From: Candidatus Neomarinimicrobiota bacterium | GTDB lineage: Bacteria; Fidelibacterota; Marinisomatia; Marinisomatales; S15-B10 | Direction of reading: 5' to 3' | DNA: 64,000 bases | Assembly (NCBI GenBank): GCA_036476315.1 | Contig: JAZGBI010000098.1 | Coordinates: 32,001-96,000 of the forward strand | In this document: positions 15,562-26,655 of the stretch, piece by piece | How positions within the stretch are numbered: the first letter of the stretch is position 1 | Layout of the letters: each line of letters starts with the position of its first letter | Program-made: the position numbers and the translations under genes | The notes under the pieces: generated by a model | The model's input: only the letters and a program-made list of their open reading frames with translations | What the model was told of the DNA's origin: nothing | Databases searched by the model: none

Positions 15562-15572
15562 TTCCCCATCGT

Positions 15573-16127
15573 TTATGGCCGGGACGCCAACAAAAAATGC
15601 GGGGAGAATCTCAGGAAAAAGGGTCGGTGATAATCATTCAGAATATACTCTATGGTCGTTAGTCTTTCCTCCGGCGCCATCGAGGAAAGATCATACTCCC
15701 TTCTATCTATGGCCCTTCCCGTTTGCCGGGCAAAATCCGCTCCGAAAACAGTCCCCAGTACGGTACCCGTCGCGGTGGGAAATAACACGATGGGATCTTC
15801 CCGGGGCTCTAAAGGCATTTCAAAAATCTTCTCTTCAAACACTTTCCCCAAAAGATAACCCGCGTAACCTCCTGCCAGCCCTCCAAGAAAACCCCACAAA
15901 TGAAGCCCGAATTGACTCTGGTAGTTTACCTGAGCAATGGCATCCACAGGCACCGAGACCTGGTAGAAATCCACCTGGAAGAGGAGTGCGCCATCGTGAA
16001 CATCGTCTATGCGGACATTCGCGTAGGTCTGTCCTGAGGTAAGCGTCACGTCCCAGCGTTGCCCGAAAAGACACCCAGTTAACAAAACGATAATAAGGGG
16101 GACTCTGAAATAAGAGCGGTCAGTCAA
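15573..16127 (-). CDS. Secreted glycine-rich protein of unknown function
   Basis: About 184 residues from a TTG at 16127 that follows GAGGAAG and overlaps the stop of the upstream gene by eight bases. The next longer in-frame start would lie deep inside that gene. The N-terminus is a signal peptide (VPLIIVLLTGC, then LFG before Gln; a lipobox reading is possible). Residues about 30-75 look like a small beta domain (DVTLTSGQTYANVRIDDV), followed by a glycine-rich hydrophobic segment (GFLGGLAGGYAGYLLG) of the glycine-zipper type. Probably envelope-associated; function unknown. Confidence 0.6.
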   Translation of the reverse strand: MTDRSYFRVPLIIVLLTGCLFGQRWDVTLTSGQTYANVRIDDVHDGALLFQVDFYQVSVPVDAIAQVNYQSQFGLHLWGFLGGLAGGYAGYLLGKVFEEKIFEMPLEPREDPIVLFPTATGTVLGTVFGADFARQTGRAIDRREYDLSSMAPEERLTTIEYILNDYHRPFFLRFSPHFLLASRP

Positions 16128-16416
16128 ATAATGCTTCCTCTTTTCCCGTCTCACTGTTCCATACACTGCGACTTTTCTCGCCACCCTTCGGCCAGATAAC
16201 AAGCGATCTGCCGGGCTGCAGAGGGATTATGTAAAGATGCTTTTCCTCCCCTTCCGTATTCTTCAAAAGGATGGACATCTTTTCATTTTCAGCGATTTTT
16301 CCCGTAACGGAATCCAGGTATCGATAGCGGACAAATTTACCTCTATCAAGGAGAAGTCTCACTTCCTTATTACCCTTGCTATCCTGCGTGATCACTGAAG
16401 ATGGATATTCAGACAC
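16120..16416 (-). CDS. Conserved-looking small protein of unknown function
   Basis: 98 residues, soluble and highly charged, with alternating beta-strand-like segments (EVRLLLDRGKFVRYRYLD, then LYIIPLQPGRSLVIWP). No signal peptide and no recognised domain. It ends eight bases inside the start of the secreted protein gene and starts 27 bases after the lipid kinase stop, so the three are likely one operon. Confidence 0.6.
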   Translation of the reverse strand: MSEYPSSVITQDSKGNKEVRLLLDRGKFVRYRYLDSVTGKIAENEKMSILLKNTEGEEKHLYIIPLQPGRSLVIWPKGGEKSRSVWNSETGKEEALFD

Positions 16417-16443
16417 GGTCTGTTCCTCCTCAATTCCTTATCG

Positions 16444-17337
16444 TTACATAAATACGTGAAAGGCCCCGGGCACAACCGACACCTCAAAAGGGGTATTTCC
16501 TTTAAGCTCCCCGTCGACATTCAAGATATCGTTTTCACGTGAAATAATTGAGTACTTCTTGACCTGATGATATTCCACCAGGGGATCCGAGACATGGGAA
16601 CCGTCGAACACTTTGAGAAATAACTTTAACAATTTCCAACGGCTGCCGTTTCGAACAATGACAAGGTCGATGAGTCCGTCGTCGAGTTTCGCGTAGGGTG
16701 CAAGGCGCATCCCTTTCCCCGTGTGCTGCGTGTTGCAGCCCATGGCAAAGATGAATTCGTCCTCATCTTCCCCACCGTCAATGATAAGTCTCGCCGGGCG
16801 GCGAACCAGCTTAAGAAGATGAAGGAGAGTTACAAGCGTATACCGGCTTTCGCCTAGCCACCTAACCTTTTCCGCCGTCACATTTATGTCTGTTGCCATT
16901 CCCCATCCAACCACGTTGAAAGCGTAGACAGTGTCGCTTCCCATCCGGATTTCTGCCACATCGATGGGACGAGTTTTCCCTTGCAGAATCTTCCGGGCAG
17001 CCTCCACCGGGTCGAGGCAATTCAGGTCATGCATGAAAGAATTCCCCGTACCTGCAGGTATGCAACCGATCGGAATTTGTGCTGCATCCGTGCGGGTTAA
17101 GAGTCCGTTGAGAACCTCGTGCAGTGTGCCGTCTCCGCCCACGAGACAAAAGCCGTCCCAGTCCGAGAAATCAATCTGGTTGATCATGTCACCAGCATGC
17201 CCGGCGTATTCAGTCTCCCGGATCTCGAGTTTCGCCCCGGAAGATTCAAATACCGGCGTGACCCTTTTTAGAACCTCCAGTGCCTTTTTCTTTCCCCCAA
17301 ACGGATTGACTGCGAGAATAAAGCGTTTATTTGTCAT
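16444..17337 (-). CDS. Diacylglycerol kinase-family lipid kinase (YegS/DagK type)
   Basis: 297 residues with the two-lobe plan of this family. NPFGGKKKALEVL at residues 11-23 and the signature LVGGDGTLHEVLNGL near residues 66-80 form the nucleotide-binding site; PIGCIPAGTGNSF follows. The C-terminal beta-rich lobe ends VDGELKGNTPFEV, also typical. The reaction is ATP-dependent phosphorylation of a lipid such as diacylglycerol, sphingoid base or related lipids at the inner face of the membrane. The exact substrate cannot be told. Confidence 0.88.
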   Translation of the reverse strand: MTNKRFILAVNPFGGKKKALEVLKRVTPVFESSGAKLEIRETEYAGHAGDMINQIDFSDWDGFCLVGGDGTLHEVLNGLLTRTDAAQIPIGCIPAGTGNSFMHDLNCLDPVEAARKILQGKTRPIDVAEIRMGSDTVYAFNVVGWGMATDINVTAEKVRWLGESRYTLVTLLHLLKLVRRPARLIIDGGEDEDEFIFAMGCNTQHTGKGMRLAPYAKLDDGLIDLVIVRNGSRWKLLKLFLKVFDGSHVSDPLVEYHQVKKYSIISRENDILNVDGELKGNTPFEVSVVPGAFHVFM

Positions 17338-17528
17338 AGCTTTGATTTTGCGATCAGCGGTCAGCTGTTAGCTCTCAGCATCCAGATCGGGCATAAGGTG
17401 TCACGAATCCCGGCGTTCGTTCCATTACGACATAGAAGCAGGCCCCGTGTTTCCATTTCTCCTCCTCCGCAGGAGATCCTACGGGTCAAAGGAGTTCCTA
17501 CGGAACAATCCTCCGGTTCTCCGTCTCC

Positions 17529-18341
17529 TCACTTCGACCATCCCCACTGAAGATCAAACAGAGGCAGCAGGTGCCACTGGGTTCCGAACGGATATTCACC
17601 GAACACCAGCTTGTATCCCACGGTTACCTGGAACCGGGAACTCTTGTTCCAGATCAACAAACCCTTGTGCTCAAAGGCAAAGGTCCCTTCATCCAATCCC
17701 GGCAGCAACAGGGCATCCATGTCAGTGACAAGCTCTGTCCGTTTGGTCACTTTCGTGAGAAAATCAAGACCCAGGTTCATCCCGTATGTGTTGTGGTAAA
17801 CACCAAGGCGGGGAAAAACGGTTGGCAGGTCGACACTGGTGCGGCTGTCCAGTTCGCCCGACTTAACGGATAACGCCAAACCCGCTTTTACCGTAATGAA
17901 AGTAGACGTCCCAAAGAACCGGGTCAACATTATCTCATTCCGCGAGGAAATCATATGCGGGATTTGAGGTATGGTAGGATCGTCGGAGATGATTCCGCCA
18001 ACATCCATGTCGGCCAACGCCTGTATGCCAAATCCCTTTACTCTGAGCAAGCGCAATAATGGCGTCGGATAGACCAGGCTGTGTCGAGTAGCCACTTTCC
18101 AACCGGAAAACGTAGAGTGAGAAATCTTGACCCTGATATTTGGCATTTTGATAAAGAGAATCGGGTGCGTGGACCATTCGACATATTCTGTCTGACCGTA
18201 GCGCAACGGTTGGAACAGTCCGATTTCATATCGTCCCCTGGGAAGTGTGTGAGCCGTTCCCGTTGACCACTCTCTCTCAGCGGCAGGAGCAGCAACAGTG
18301 GCAGTTAAAAGGAGGAGGGCGAATATCTTTCTGCACGTCAT
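17529..18341 (-). CDS. Predicted outer-membrane beta-barrel protein
   Basis: 270 residues with a signal peptide ending AAPAA. The rest has the alternating pattern and aromatic residues of beta strands (GRYEIGLFQPLRYG, then FQVTVGYKLVFGEY) and ends in LFDLQWGWSK, an aromatic-rich last strand. No family recognised. Its ATG overlaps the stop of the EEP lipoprotein gene (ATGA), so the two are translationally coupled and may act together at the outer membrane. Confidence 0.65.
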   Translation of the reverse strand: MTCRKIFALLLLTATVAAPAAEREWSTGTAHTLPRGRYEIGLFQPLRYGQTEYVEWSTHPILFIKMPNIRVKISHSTFSGWKVATRHSLVYPTPLLRLLRVKGFGIQALADMDVGGIISDDPTIPQIPHMISSRNEIMLTRFFGTSTFITVKAGLALSVKSGELDSRTSVDLPTVFPRLGVYHNTYGMNLGLDFLTKVTKRTELVTDMDALLLPGLDEGTFAFEHKGLLIWNKSSRFQVTVGYKLVFGEYPFGTQWHLLPLFDLQWGWSK

Positions 18342-19438
18342 GGTGACAGCACCAGTTTTGCGCTGATGGGTATGTGATCAGATAACCGGGTCGCGCCTTG
18401 ATGCGTGGAATCTGAGTCTGTCGCCCAGCTCAAATTGGTGAAAAGATAATCGAGCTTCCGTCCGCCTGACGCATGCGGAGGACTGCTTTCAGTGAAGTCA
18501 TGGATGAAATAAGTGAAATAAGACACATTGTCACCAAAATATTCGTTTAACCGAATCGCCGGCCTGTAACCTCGGTACAAGCCATTCAACCAGGTGGTTT
18601 CAAGTCCGTAGTAAGCTCCCTCTTTGTGATCGTCGTCTGAAGAATGGAAAGACTCTCCGTCACATTTATCTTCATCGCAATAGTCGGTTGAATCGGATTC
18701 CGGTGGCAATTCATTGAGATCGCCCCCCGCCACAAAGAGGGCTCCTGTATTATCCAGAGCATCCAATTCTTCCTTGAGTGTGTTAATGTGATTTTGTTTC
18801 GTATCGTCCGTCGAAAAGGCCGCCGTGTGGACGCCAACCGCATAAAAGTCCTCGTAACTCGGAAGATCAAGTTTCACCTTAAGGATATTCCGGCGGAGAT
18901 AAAAGTATTGTGTCAGGGAACTCTGATCCCCTCGTAGGGGCAGGGGAACCCTCTCTGTCTCTGTGAAGTTCCACCGGCTTAGAATGGCATTCCCGGCATC
19001 CATTCTCCCCAGCCCATCGCTGGGAATGAACTGAACCTGCCAATACGAGGCATAAGCTCCGTAGTTAAGATGGGTGTGGTCCAGTAACCATTGAACCTGA
19101 TCAACAAAGGCCGTCCTTTTCGATTCCACATCCACTTCCTGGAGAATCAGAATATCCGGCTTTGTGTCGTTAATCTTGTCAGCCACGACTTTCAGGTTAC
19201 CGATGACTTCCCTCTCCGTAAGAAGTACGCGATCCCCACACCCGTCCCCAAACCATGGAATTCTTCCCGCTCCGTACCGGATGTTCCACGTCATAACCAG
19301 GATGGTGTCCACGGCGGTGGGCGGAGGCGCTATTTCAATCGCGGTGTAAGAAATCGCTTCCTCGGCTTCATCCCAACTCGTAGCCAGCGGCCCACAGCCC
19401 AAAAAAAGGAGGAGAAGAGAAAGAATACAAACTCTCAT
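18338..19438 (-). CDS. Endonuclease/exonuclease/phosphatase-family lipoprotein
   Basis: 366 residues. The N-terminus MRVCILSLLLLFLGC gives a lipobox Cys at about residue 15. The EEP fold motifs are in order: MTWNIRYGAG, LILQEVDVES (metal-binding Glu), GVHTAAFSTDD, AGGDLNELPPESDS and finally LSDHIPISAKL with the catalytic Asp-His pair. Relatives cleave phosphodiesters in nucleic acids, sphingomyelin or inositol phosphates. An extracytoplasmic location suggests scavenging of phosphate or nucleic acids. Its stop overlaps the downstream barrel gene by four bases. Confidence 0.85.
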   Translation of the reverse strand: MRVCILSLLLLFLGCGPLATSWDEAEEAISYTAIEIAPPPTAVDTILVMTWNIRYGAGRIPWFGDGCGDRVLLTEREVIGNLKVVADKINDTKPDILILQEVDVESKRTAFVDQVQWLLDHTHLNYGAYASYWQVQFIPSDGLGRMDAGNAILSRWNFTETERVPLPLRGDQSSLTQYFYLRRNILKVKLDLPSYEDFYAVGVHTAAFSTDDTKQNHINTLKEELDALDNTGALFVAGGDLNELPPESDSTDYCDEDKCDGESFHSSDDDHKEGAYYGLETTWLNGLYRGYRPAIRLNEYFGDNVSYFTYFIHDFTESSPPHASGGRKLDYLFTNLSWATDSDSTHQGATRLSDHIPISAKLVLSP

Positions 19439-19675
19439 TTATAGCCTAAAGGCGGTCTGTCTTAGAATCCCACCAATAAAAACCAGTGCCAGACCTCCCA
19501 GACAACAGATCCCCAGGATCCGGCCGAACGAAAGACCCGATAGAGACTGTTTCGACTGGCTCCGGTCCTTTTGAGCGGAATAAACGAGCGTTCCATCGGC
19601 GAGCAGGATTCGGGAAATAGTATTGATATGATAGCTGTACTCCGCGTTTCCTCCCCGCAGTCCAAACTTAACCAC
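19439..19675 (-). CDS. Small membrane protein of unknown function
   Basis: 78 residues from a GTG at 19675. The N-terminal half looks like a small beta domain (KFGLRGGNAEYSYHINTISR, then LLADGTLVYSA), followed by a C-terminal membrane helix (ILGICCLGGLALVFIGGIL). Its stop codon directly abuts the ATG of the EEP lipoprotein, which favours a real coupled gene. The start has no good ribosome binding site, and an upstream frame (MMRGDTGKIVRV) in another register hints at a possible frameshift. Confidence 0.45.
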   Translation of the reverse strand: MVKFGLRGGNAEYSYHINTISRILLADGTLVYSAQKDRSQSKQSLSGLSFGRILGICCLGGLALVFIGGILRQTAFRL

Positions 19676-19748
19676 ACTACCGTTATACCTACCCGCACAA
19701 TCTTACCTGTATCTCCTCTCATCAAAGGGGCTTATTTCAAAGGAAGTG

Positions 19749-20441
19749 CTAGCTGTGGCGTCGATAATGGAGCCAGAATGGGGAGTAGATGATGAGCACA
19801 TGCAATAAGCCGGCAATTTCCAGCCCCAGGAGATACCAGGGCCATTCTCCCATGACAAATGGATTATTGGCTATCGGTTTTTCACAGAGGTACATGTAGT
19901 TAGCATCGAGCAGCCAGTTAACCACTCCAATAACCACCAGCACGGGTTGCGTCCAGAGTGTAACTCTCCACCAGGATCCTTTTCGAGGCCTCATTCGCAG
20001 CACCAGTGTCAGGTAGAGGGCTGAGGCTATGATTCCCCCATGGGCAACGAAATATTCCTGGAATAACAGTGCTTCGCTGCCGCTTGTGAATTCCGGTGTC
20101 AGGAGCGAATGAAAGGCTCCCGGAATGCCCCAATAGTAGAGAAACTCATACGCCCACTGATTCCGCCAGATGAGAACGGTTCCGGACAGTAACGCGGACA
20201 GTCCACACATGTGTAGAGGCAAGTTGGATCGCACATTCCATTTCCCCAACCACATCACGTACGGATGGTACAGTATCCATCGGGACAGAAGAACGACTGC
20301 CAGGATAACCGCAAGGCGATTTCGATATTTGGGCGAGAGCCTTTTCCCGATGAAAATAATGGTGGCGATGAGAACGGCAGTTACGATATTTGCCTGCCAC
20401 CAGAGAGGGCTGAAAATGGGGATTGTCACATGGGGAGTCAT
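19749..20441 (-). CDS. TIGR02206/YwaF-type integral membrane protein
   Basis: 230 residues with about six to seven membrane helices. LPLHMCGLSALLSGTVLI in the middle, followed by the YYWGIPGAFHSLLTPE motif and later LLDANYMYLCEKP, match the TIGR02206/YwaF family of bacterial membrane proteins. No activity is established for the family. The conserved His, Cys and Glu residues in the helices suggest an enzyme or ion-coupled transporter. Confidence 0.75.
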   Translation of the reverse strand: MTPHVTIPIFSPLWWQANIVTAVLIATIIFIGKRLSPKYRNRLAVILAVVLLSRWILYHPYVMWLGKWNVRSNLPLHMCGLSALLSGTVLIWRNQWAYEFLYYWGIPGAFHSLLTPEFTSGSEALLFQEYFVAHGGIIASALYLTLVLRMRPRKGSWWRVTLWTQPVLVVIGVVNWLLDANYMYLCEKPIANNPFVMGEWPWYLLGLEIAGLLHVLIIYSPFWLHYRRHS

Positions 20442-20510
20442 TCGGCGGGAAATATAGAGCCACCCAAAAAGAGAGACTATTAATTAATTTGAGCCCGTGG
20501 AGTCTGTGAC

Positions 20511-22467
<1,957 letters not shown>

Positions 22468-22716
22468 ATGAGCGAAAAGAAAGGGTACAGATACCTCGTG
22501 ACACTCCGGTGGTACATCGAAATGGATGAGGAACTGGTGTCAGGATCCAAGGAAGCCGATGAAAAGATTCTCGAAATTCTCCGGCACCGCGTCGATGGGT
22601 CACGGTCCTGCAACCGGTGTCCCACGAGGAATAATGAGGGCTACGCGATCCTGGCGTATCACGACTTTATGGGCGACAAGCCTGTCTATATGGCTGCAGA
22701 AAGAATTGAGGAGTAG
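22468..22716 (+). CDS. Small soluble protein preceding nuoB, unknown function
   Basis: 82 residues, start preceded by GAGGAGAAG. It contains a Cys pair (SCNRC near residues 47-51) and no membrane segment; the ends look like short beta strands (YRYLVTLRWYIEM, then YAILAYHDFMG). It ends three bases before nuoB and is certainly co-transcribed with it. No family recognised; it could be an assembly factor or accessory subunit for the NuoB protein. Confidence 0.65.
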   Translation: MSEKKGYRYLVTLRWYIEMDEELVSGSKEADEKILEILRHRVDGSRSCNRCPTRNNEGYAILAYHDFMGDKPVYMAAERIEE

Positions 22717-22719
22717 AAC

Positions 22720-23310
22720 ATGGCCGCCAGAGCAGTGGGAAAAGATGGGTCCGGGGACATTCTCGTCGCCCCCTTGAATAAGTTGGTGAACTGGGCCCGA
22801 GCTACATCACCCTGGTATTTTCAATTTGGCCTGGCCTGCTGCGCCATCGAAATGATGGCCACTGCGGCCTCGCGTCACGATCTTGAGCGCATAGGAATGA
22901 TGCCCCGTTCTTCCCCAAGACAAGCCGACGTTATGATTGTCTCTGGCACGGTAACTCTGAAAATGGCCCTGCGGGTCAAGCGACTTTACGAACAGATGGC
23001 GGACCCGAAATATGTGGTCTCTATGGGAAGTTGCGCCACTAGTGGAGGACCGTACTGGCAGTACGGATACCACGTGCTCAAGGGGGTGGACCTTGTCATT
23101 CCCGTAGACGTATACGTACCCGGTTGTCCCCCCAGACCGGAAGCATTGATCGAAGGATTGCTGAAACTCCAGGAAAAAATCCTGAGTGAACGTCCCTTTC
23201 AGGAGACGATCTCGAAAAACCTCAAGAATCTCTTTTCTCGGAAAAAGAAGGAGACTTCCGCAGAGCTTTTCAGGGAAATCGGCCCACCCCGTGAGACAGA
23301 AAAAATATAA
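22720..23310 (+). CDS. nuoB: NADH-quinone oxidoreductase subunit B-like protein
   Basis: 196 residues. All four ligands of the N2 [4Fe-4S] cluster are present: CC at 40-41 in [11 protein letters not shown], Cys in MGSCATSGG and Cys in [11 protein letters not shown]. The core ends near residue 150; the remainder is a lysine-rich tail ([13 protein letters not shown]) not typical of short NuoB proteins. None of the other nuo genes is nearby, so either complex I genes are scattered or this is a NuoB paralogue used by another complex. N2 normally passes electrons to quinone. Confidence 0.88.
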   Translation: MAARAVGKDGSGDILVAPLNKLVNWARATSPWYFQFGLACCAIEMMATAASRHDLERIGMMPRSSPRQADVMIVSGTVTLKMALRVKRLYEQMADPKYVVSMGSCATSGGPYWQYGYHVLKGVDLVIPVDVYVPGCPPRPEALIEGLLKLQEKILSERPFQETISKNLKNLFSRKKKETSAELFREIGPPRETEKI

Positions 23311-23461
23311 GAGAATCACAGACCTCGGGTGGTGGAAGCGCCTCAGCGAGCGAACGGACAAGGAGCTCGAATGGTGGCACCATTACGAAAAGGATATTCG
23401 GGGACATGGGCCTGATCTCAAGGAGATTCGAAAGCGACAGCAGCCGCGAAGACGCGACTGA
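23291..23461 (+). CDS. Possible small tryptophan-rich charged protein
   Basis: 56 codons from a GTG at 23291 that overlaps the end of nuoB by 20 bases. The product is basic and Trp/His-rich ([21 protein letters not shown]), with a composition unlike a random frame. There is no clear ribosome binding site and no family is known. It is listed because the overlap and composition are suggestive. Confidence 0.3.
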   Translation: MRQKKYKRITDLGWWKRLSERTDKELEWWHHYEKDIRGHGPDLKEIRKRQQPRRRD

Positions 23462-23570
23462 CCCTTTCCCAGGAACCCCTGTCTATTATTTCAAAACCCG
23501 GCGAATGCATCATTCCTTGTGAAATAGGAAAATCTTGCTGAATTTCGCCGCTTAGCTTTCTGGGGGTACT

Positions 23571-24320
23571 ATAGCCAAAAAACATCCGAATGGCCCTGTC
23601 CCTGCGATCGGGATAAGTCCTTACTATTATGCCCTGAATGACTCCTTCTGGATGGGGATCAAAGAGGACTATGTCTATCGAATATGGGATAACGGGGGTG
23701 TCCCCTTTATGTTGACGCATCCAAATTCCAACGCTTCAGTGTCAGAAGCCGGCAATTTAATTCATGGACTCATACTCATCGGCGGGCCGGACCTTCCGGT
23801 GGAGTATTACGGCGGCTCATCTTATGAATTGAACGGGGAAGAACCCATGCATCCAAACCGGGTTACCTTCGACAGGGAAGTTTTCGAACTGTGCCGGGAT
23901 CAGCAAAAGCCGGTTCTGGGAATCTGTGCTGGCTTGCAGCATATCAATGTAATCTACGGCGGGACACTTTATGAGGATCTCCATTCACAGCTCTCCAGTT
24001 CGGTGAACCACGGGAACTACAAGGGGCCCATCACGCAGCATTCCGTGACCATCGACAGAAACAGTCTCCTCTTCGACATCCTGGGAAAAGATGCGATCGT
24101 GGTAAACAGCACCCATCATCAGGGTAAACGAACAAAAGGGAGAGACTTAAAGGCGACCGCCTGGTCAGAGGACGGTCTTGTGGAAGCGGTTGAATCCCGG
24201 GATTCGTCCGCCAGATTCGTTGCGGTCCAATGGCACCCGGAAAAGATGGAAAACGACCCTGTTCAGAGAAAACTTTTTCAATGGCTCATTGATGAGGCGC
24301 GGGTTCCGGCCGGGGGATGA
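23571..24320 (+). CDS. Class I glutamine amidotransferase-like hydrolase (peptidase C26, PuuD-like)
   Basis: The fold is clear: ILIGGPDLPVEYYGG, VLGICAGLQHINVIYGG with the nucleophilic Cys, then NSTHHQG and QWHPEK giving the catalytic His and Glu. Family members hydrolyse gamma-glutamyl amides such as gamma-glutamyl-GABA. The first canonical start is an ATG at 23652, but in frame upstream lies AKKHPNGPVPAIGIS, the conserved first strand of this family. The codon before it at 23571 is ATA, three bases after GGGGGT, where ATG would be expected. No ATG, GTG or TTG lies between the preceding stop and 23652, so I set the start at the ATA. Convergent with the gamma-glutamyltransferase gene. Confidence 0.8.
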   Translation: MAKKHPNGPVPAIGISPYYYALNDSFWMGIKEDYVYRIWDNGGVPFMLTHPNSNASVSEAGNLIHGLILIGGPDLPVEYYGGSSYELNGEEPMHPNRVTFDREVFELCRDQQKPVLGICAGLQHINVIYGGTLYEDLHSQLSSSVNHGNYKGPITQHSVTIDRNSLLFDILGKDAIVVNSTHHQGKRTKGRDLKATAWSEDGLVEAVESRDSSARFVAVQWHPEKMENDPVQRKLFQWLIDEARVPAGG

Positions 24321-24335
24321 TTCGCCAGTCCCCGG

Positions 24336-25871
24336 TCAAAATGTCAACGAAAAGCCGCCGCGTCTGGGGTCGCCGGCGCCCTCTTCAGCCATCACCGAAT
24401 TGGCACCGCCAAAAAAGACGTTCCGGCTTTCCCACCGCTCTACCGTATACCGGTTTTCGAGTTCCATAAGATCTTCCTCGGACATCCCGGGCTCCACATG
24501 GAGGACCGTCCCTTCAAGGTGGGCTCTTGGAGCATCCGTTGCCTCTTGTATCTCCAGCCCATCGCACAGAACGTGCGCGATGATTTGGACAATGACAGAT
24601 CGAATCCGGTTGCTTCCTGCCGTCCCTGTCAAGAGGATTGGCCTACCATCAGACACAACTATGGTAGGTGCTACCATGGAGGGAAGACGTTCCCCGGGCT
24701 GATGGCGGTGGAACCCCCCGGGGTTTAAGTCTTCCTCTCCCAACATATTATTCAGCATGAATCCGGCTTCCGGGAGGACGTACCCGCAACCTTCTCCATT
24801 GGTAACGGTAAGACTGGCCGCGTTGCCCTTTTTGTCGAGAATACTGATGTGCGTCGTCTCACCCCGTGAAAAAGAGCGTGAGGTGGCTCCATCCGATGAG
24901 TGTAACCGGTGAAAACTCTCCACATACGAAGGGAAATCGTCGCGTCCAGTGAGGGACTCATGGATTTCCCCTTCCATCCCATGTGCCAAATAATCTCTTC
25001 GCACTTGATTCGTAACGTCAAATGCTGTTACCAGGTCTTTCAGGGGCATGGGTGACTTCCGGGCACATCCCGTGTTCTCAAGCAAAGACAGGGAGACATC
25101 GATGAGGAGACCGCTCTGAGCCGGTGGCGGGTTCAGCAGCACGGTGTGTCCCCGAAATGCCGTTCTCAGCGGGGTTCGCTCCTTAACCCTGTAATTCTCG
25201 AGATCCTCAGCCTTCAACAGGCCTCCATCACCTGCCCAGTCAACTATGATTTTTGCCACCTCTCCTTTGTAGACGAGATCGGATCCCTCGTGAGCCAGAA
25301 CCTCGAGAAAATCCGCAAAGTCGGACATCACCAGCCGGTCACCCCCTCCCAACAATGTCCCCTGTGGCGCAAATAGCTGTCGACCTCTTTCATCGTGTGT
25401 CAGAATCGGTTCCAGGAGGGTGGCCAGGTAACCCTGAATGTGGGAAAGGATAACACCTTCTTTCGCTGCCCGGATAGCGGGCGCCAGGACATCCATGCGA
25501 GAAATGGAACCCAGCACTTCCTGAACGTGCAAAAGACCCGCTACGGCACCTGGCACCGCAACGGCCCCTTTGCCAATGTGGAACTCCTGGTCAGCCGTTC
25601 CGAAATTGACATAGATGCTCACAAAATCAAGCTCAGAATCTATGACTTCCCCACTCGGCATCTCCGCGAAGAAATCAAAGAGCACCGGGCTTCCAGACTC
25701 CGGGAGGGCCATAAGGTGGCCCCCTCCGCCAGCACTTGTGAGAGTGGGTTCCGACACCATGGCAACAAACATGGCCGCCACTGCCGCGTCATAAGCGTTG
25801 CCGCCGATCCACAGAATCTCCTGGGCGGCCTCAACGGTAGTCTTATCCCCTGCCGCTATGACATTTTTCAT
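24336..25871 (-). CDS. ggt: Gamma-glutamyltransferase
   Basis: 511 residues from the ATG at 25871, just before the conserved VIAAGDKTTVEAAQEIL start; longer frames to 25985 add unrelated sequence. GETTHISILDKKGNAASLTV contains the Thr that becomes the nucleophile of the small subunit after autoprocessing, and PGERLPSMVAPTIV follows. It transfers or hydrolyses gamma-glutamyl groups, e.g. of glutathione. There is no obvious signal peptide at the chosen start, unlike many GGTs. It faces the PuuD-like gamma-glutamyl hydrolase gene, so the neighbours act on the same bond type. Confidence 0.88.
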   Translation of the reverse strand: MKNVIAAGDKTTVEAAQEILWIGGNAYDAAVAAMFVAMVSEPTLTSAGGGGHLMALPESGSPVLFDFFAEMPSGEVIDSELDFVSIYVNFGTADQEFHIGKGAVAVPGAVAGLLHVQEVLGSISRMDVLAPAIRAAKEGVILSHIQGYLATLLEPILTHDERGRQLFAPQGTLLGGGDRLVMSDFADFLEVLAHEGSDLVYKGEVAKIIVDWAGDGGLLKAEDLENYRVKERTPLRTAFRGHTVLLNPPPAQSGLLIDVSLSLLENTGCARKSPMPLKDLVTAFDVTNQVRRDYLAHGMEGEIHESLTGRDDFPSYVESFHRLHSSDGATSRSFSRGETTHISILDKKGNAASLTVTNGEGCGYVLPEAGFMLNNMLGEEDLNPGGFHRHQPGERLPSMVAPTIVVSDGRPILLTGTAGSNRIRSVIVQIIAHVLCDGLEIQEATDAPRAHLEGTVLHVEPGMSEEDLMELENRYTVERWESRNVFFGGANSVMAEEGAGDPRRGGFSLTF

Positions 25872-26059
25872 CACTCGAATAGACCTCCCCCCTACCATGA
25901 GAGAAATACGAGTCCGAGAATAAAAGGTAATGCCACCGCACAGCCCTGTCAAGAGAATTGAGCCCCGCCCTTTCTCGGCCCCCAATCCTTACAGAGGGCT
26001 GTCTCACTCTAAACATCTGGACAGTTTCAATTGATTTCTGCAATTTTGCTGCAGGCCTA

Positions 26060-26530
26060 ATGATGGACTCCAAGCTTCTCCATAACCTGACCTGGATCCC
26101 TCTCTTCGTCATCGGCCTCTTCGGTGCCGTTCTGGGAGTCTTCTGGCTCATGGCTGACGAACCCTGGCTTCTTGATAGAGCCGCGAACGAATCAACACTT
26201 GGAATCACGTTTTCTGAACTTTTTGAAACGGAAATCAATCAAACCTTGCCCGATTATATAGCTATGGTTTACCGATTTTCCGGTCTCTGGCTTCTGGGAT
26301 TTGGAGCCATGGTCTGCACTTATGTTCTCATTACCTTCTTGGGAACACCAAGGTCGAGGAACAACCTGTTGATTGTACTTGGAGCGCTATTCGTGGTCCT
26401 TTTTTACATGGAATACACCCTCATTGCCAGATCTTTTTTTGTGAATTTGACATACGGACTACTGGCTCTTTATCTGATAAGCGTGTGGGCTACACTTCGG
26501 TTGAACAAGGAAGAAGAGGGGGCCAGATGA
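26060..26530 (+). CDS. Four-helix membrane protein of unknown function (1 of 3)
   Basis: 156 residues from the ATG at 26060. There are four hydrophobic helices: WIPLFVIGLFGAVLGVFWLM, LWLLGFGAMVCTYVLITFL, LLIVLGALFVVLFYM and LTYGLLALYLISVWA. A polar loop with NESTLGITFSELFETE sits between helices 1 and 2. No family is recognised. It is the first of three similar-sized membrane proteins followed by a radical SAM protein, all on the plus strand. Confidence 0.6.
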   Translation: MMDSKLLHNLTWIPLFVIGLFGAVLGVFWLMADEPWLLDRAANESTLGITFSELFETEINQTLPDYIAMVYRFSGLWLLGFGAMVCTYVLITFLGTPRSRNNLLIVLGALFVVLFYMEYTLIARSFFVNLTYGLLALYLISVWATLRLNKEEEGAR

Positions 26531-26655
26531 AGGAGCCCGGAGCAGAAGGATCTTCCGGTCCGACCAGGCTCATCCTGAGTTTTACACGGGCTTTGGTTAT
26601 GTTGGACGGACCGTGTGACACGAAAAACCACTTGAGCAGAAAAGGAGAGTGAACA

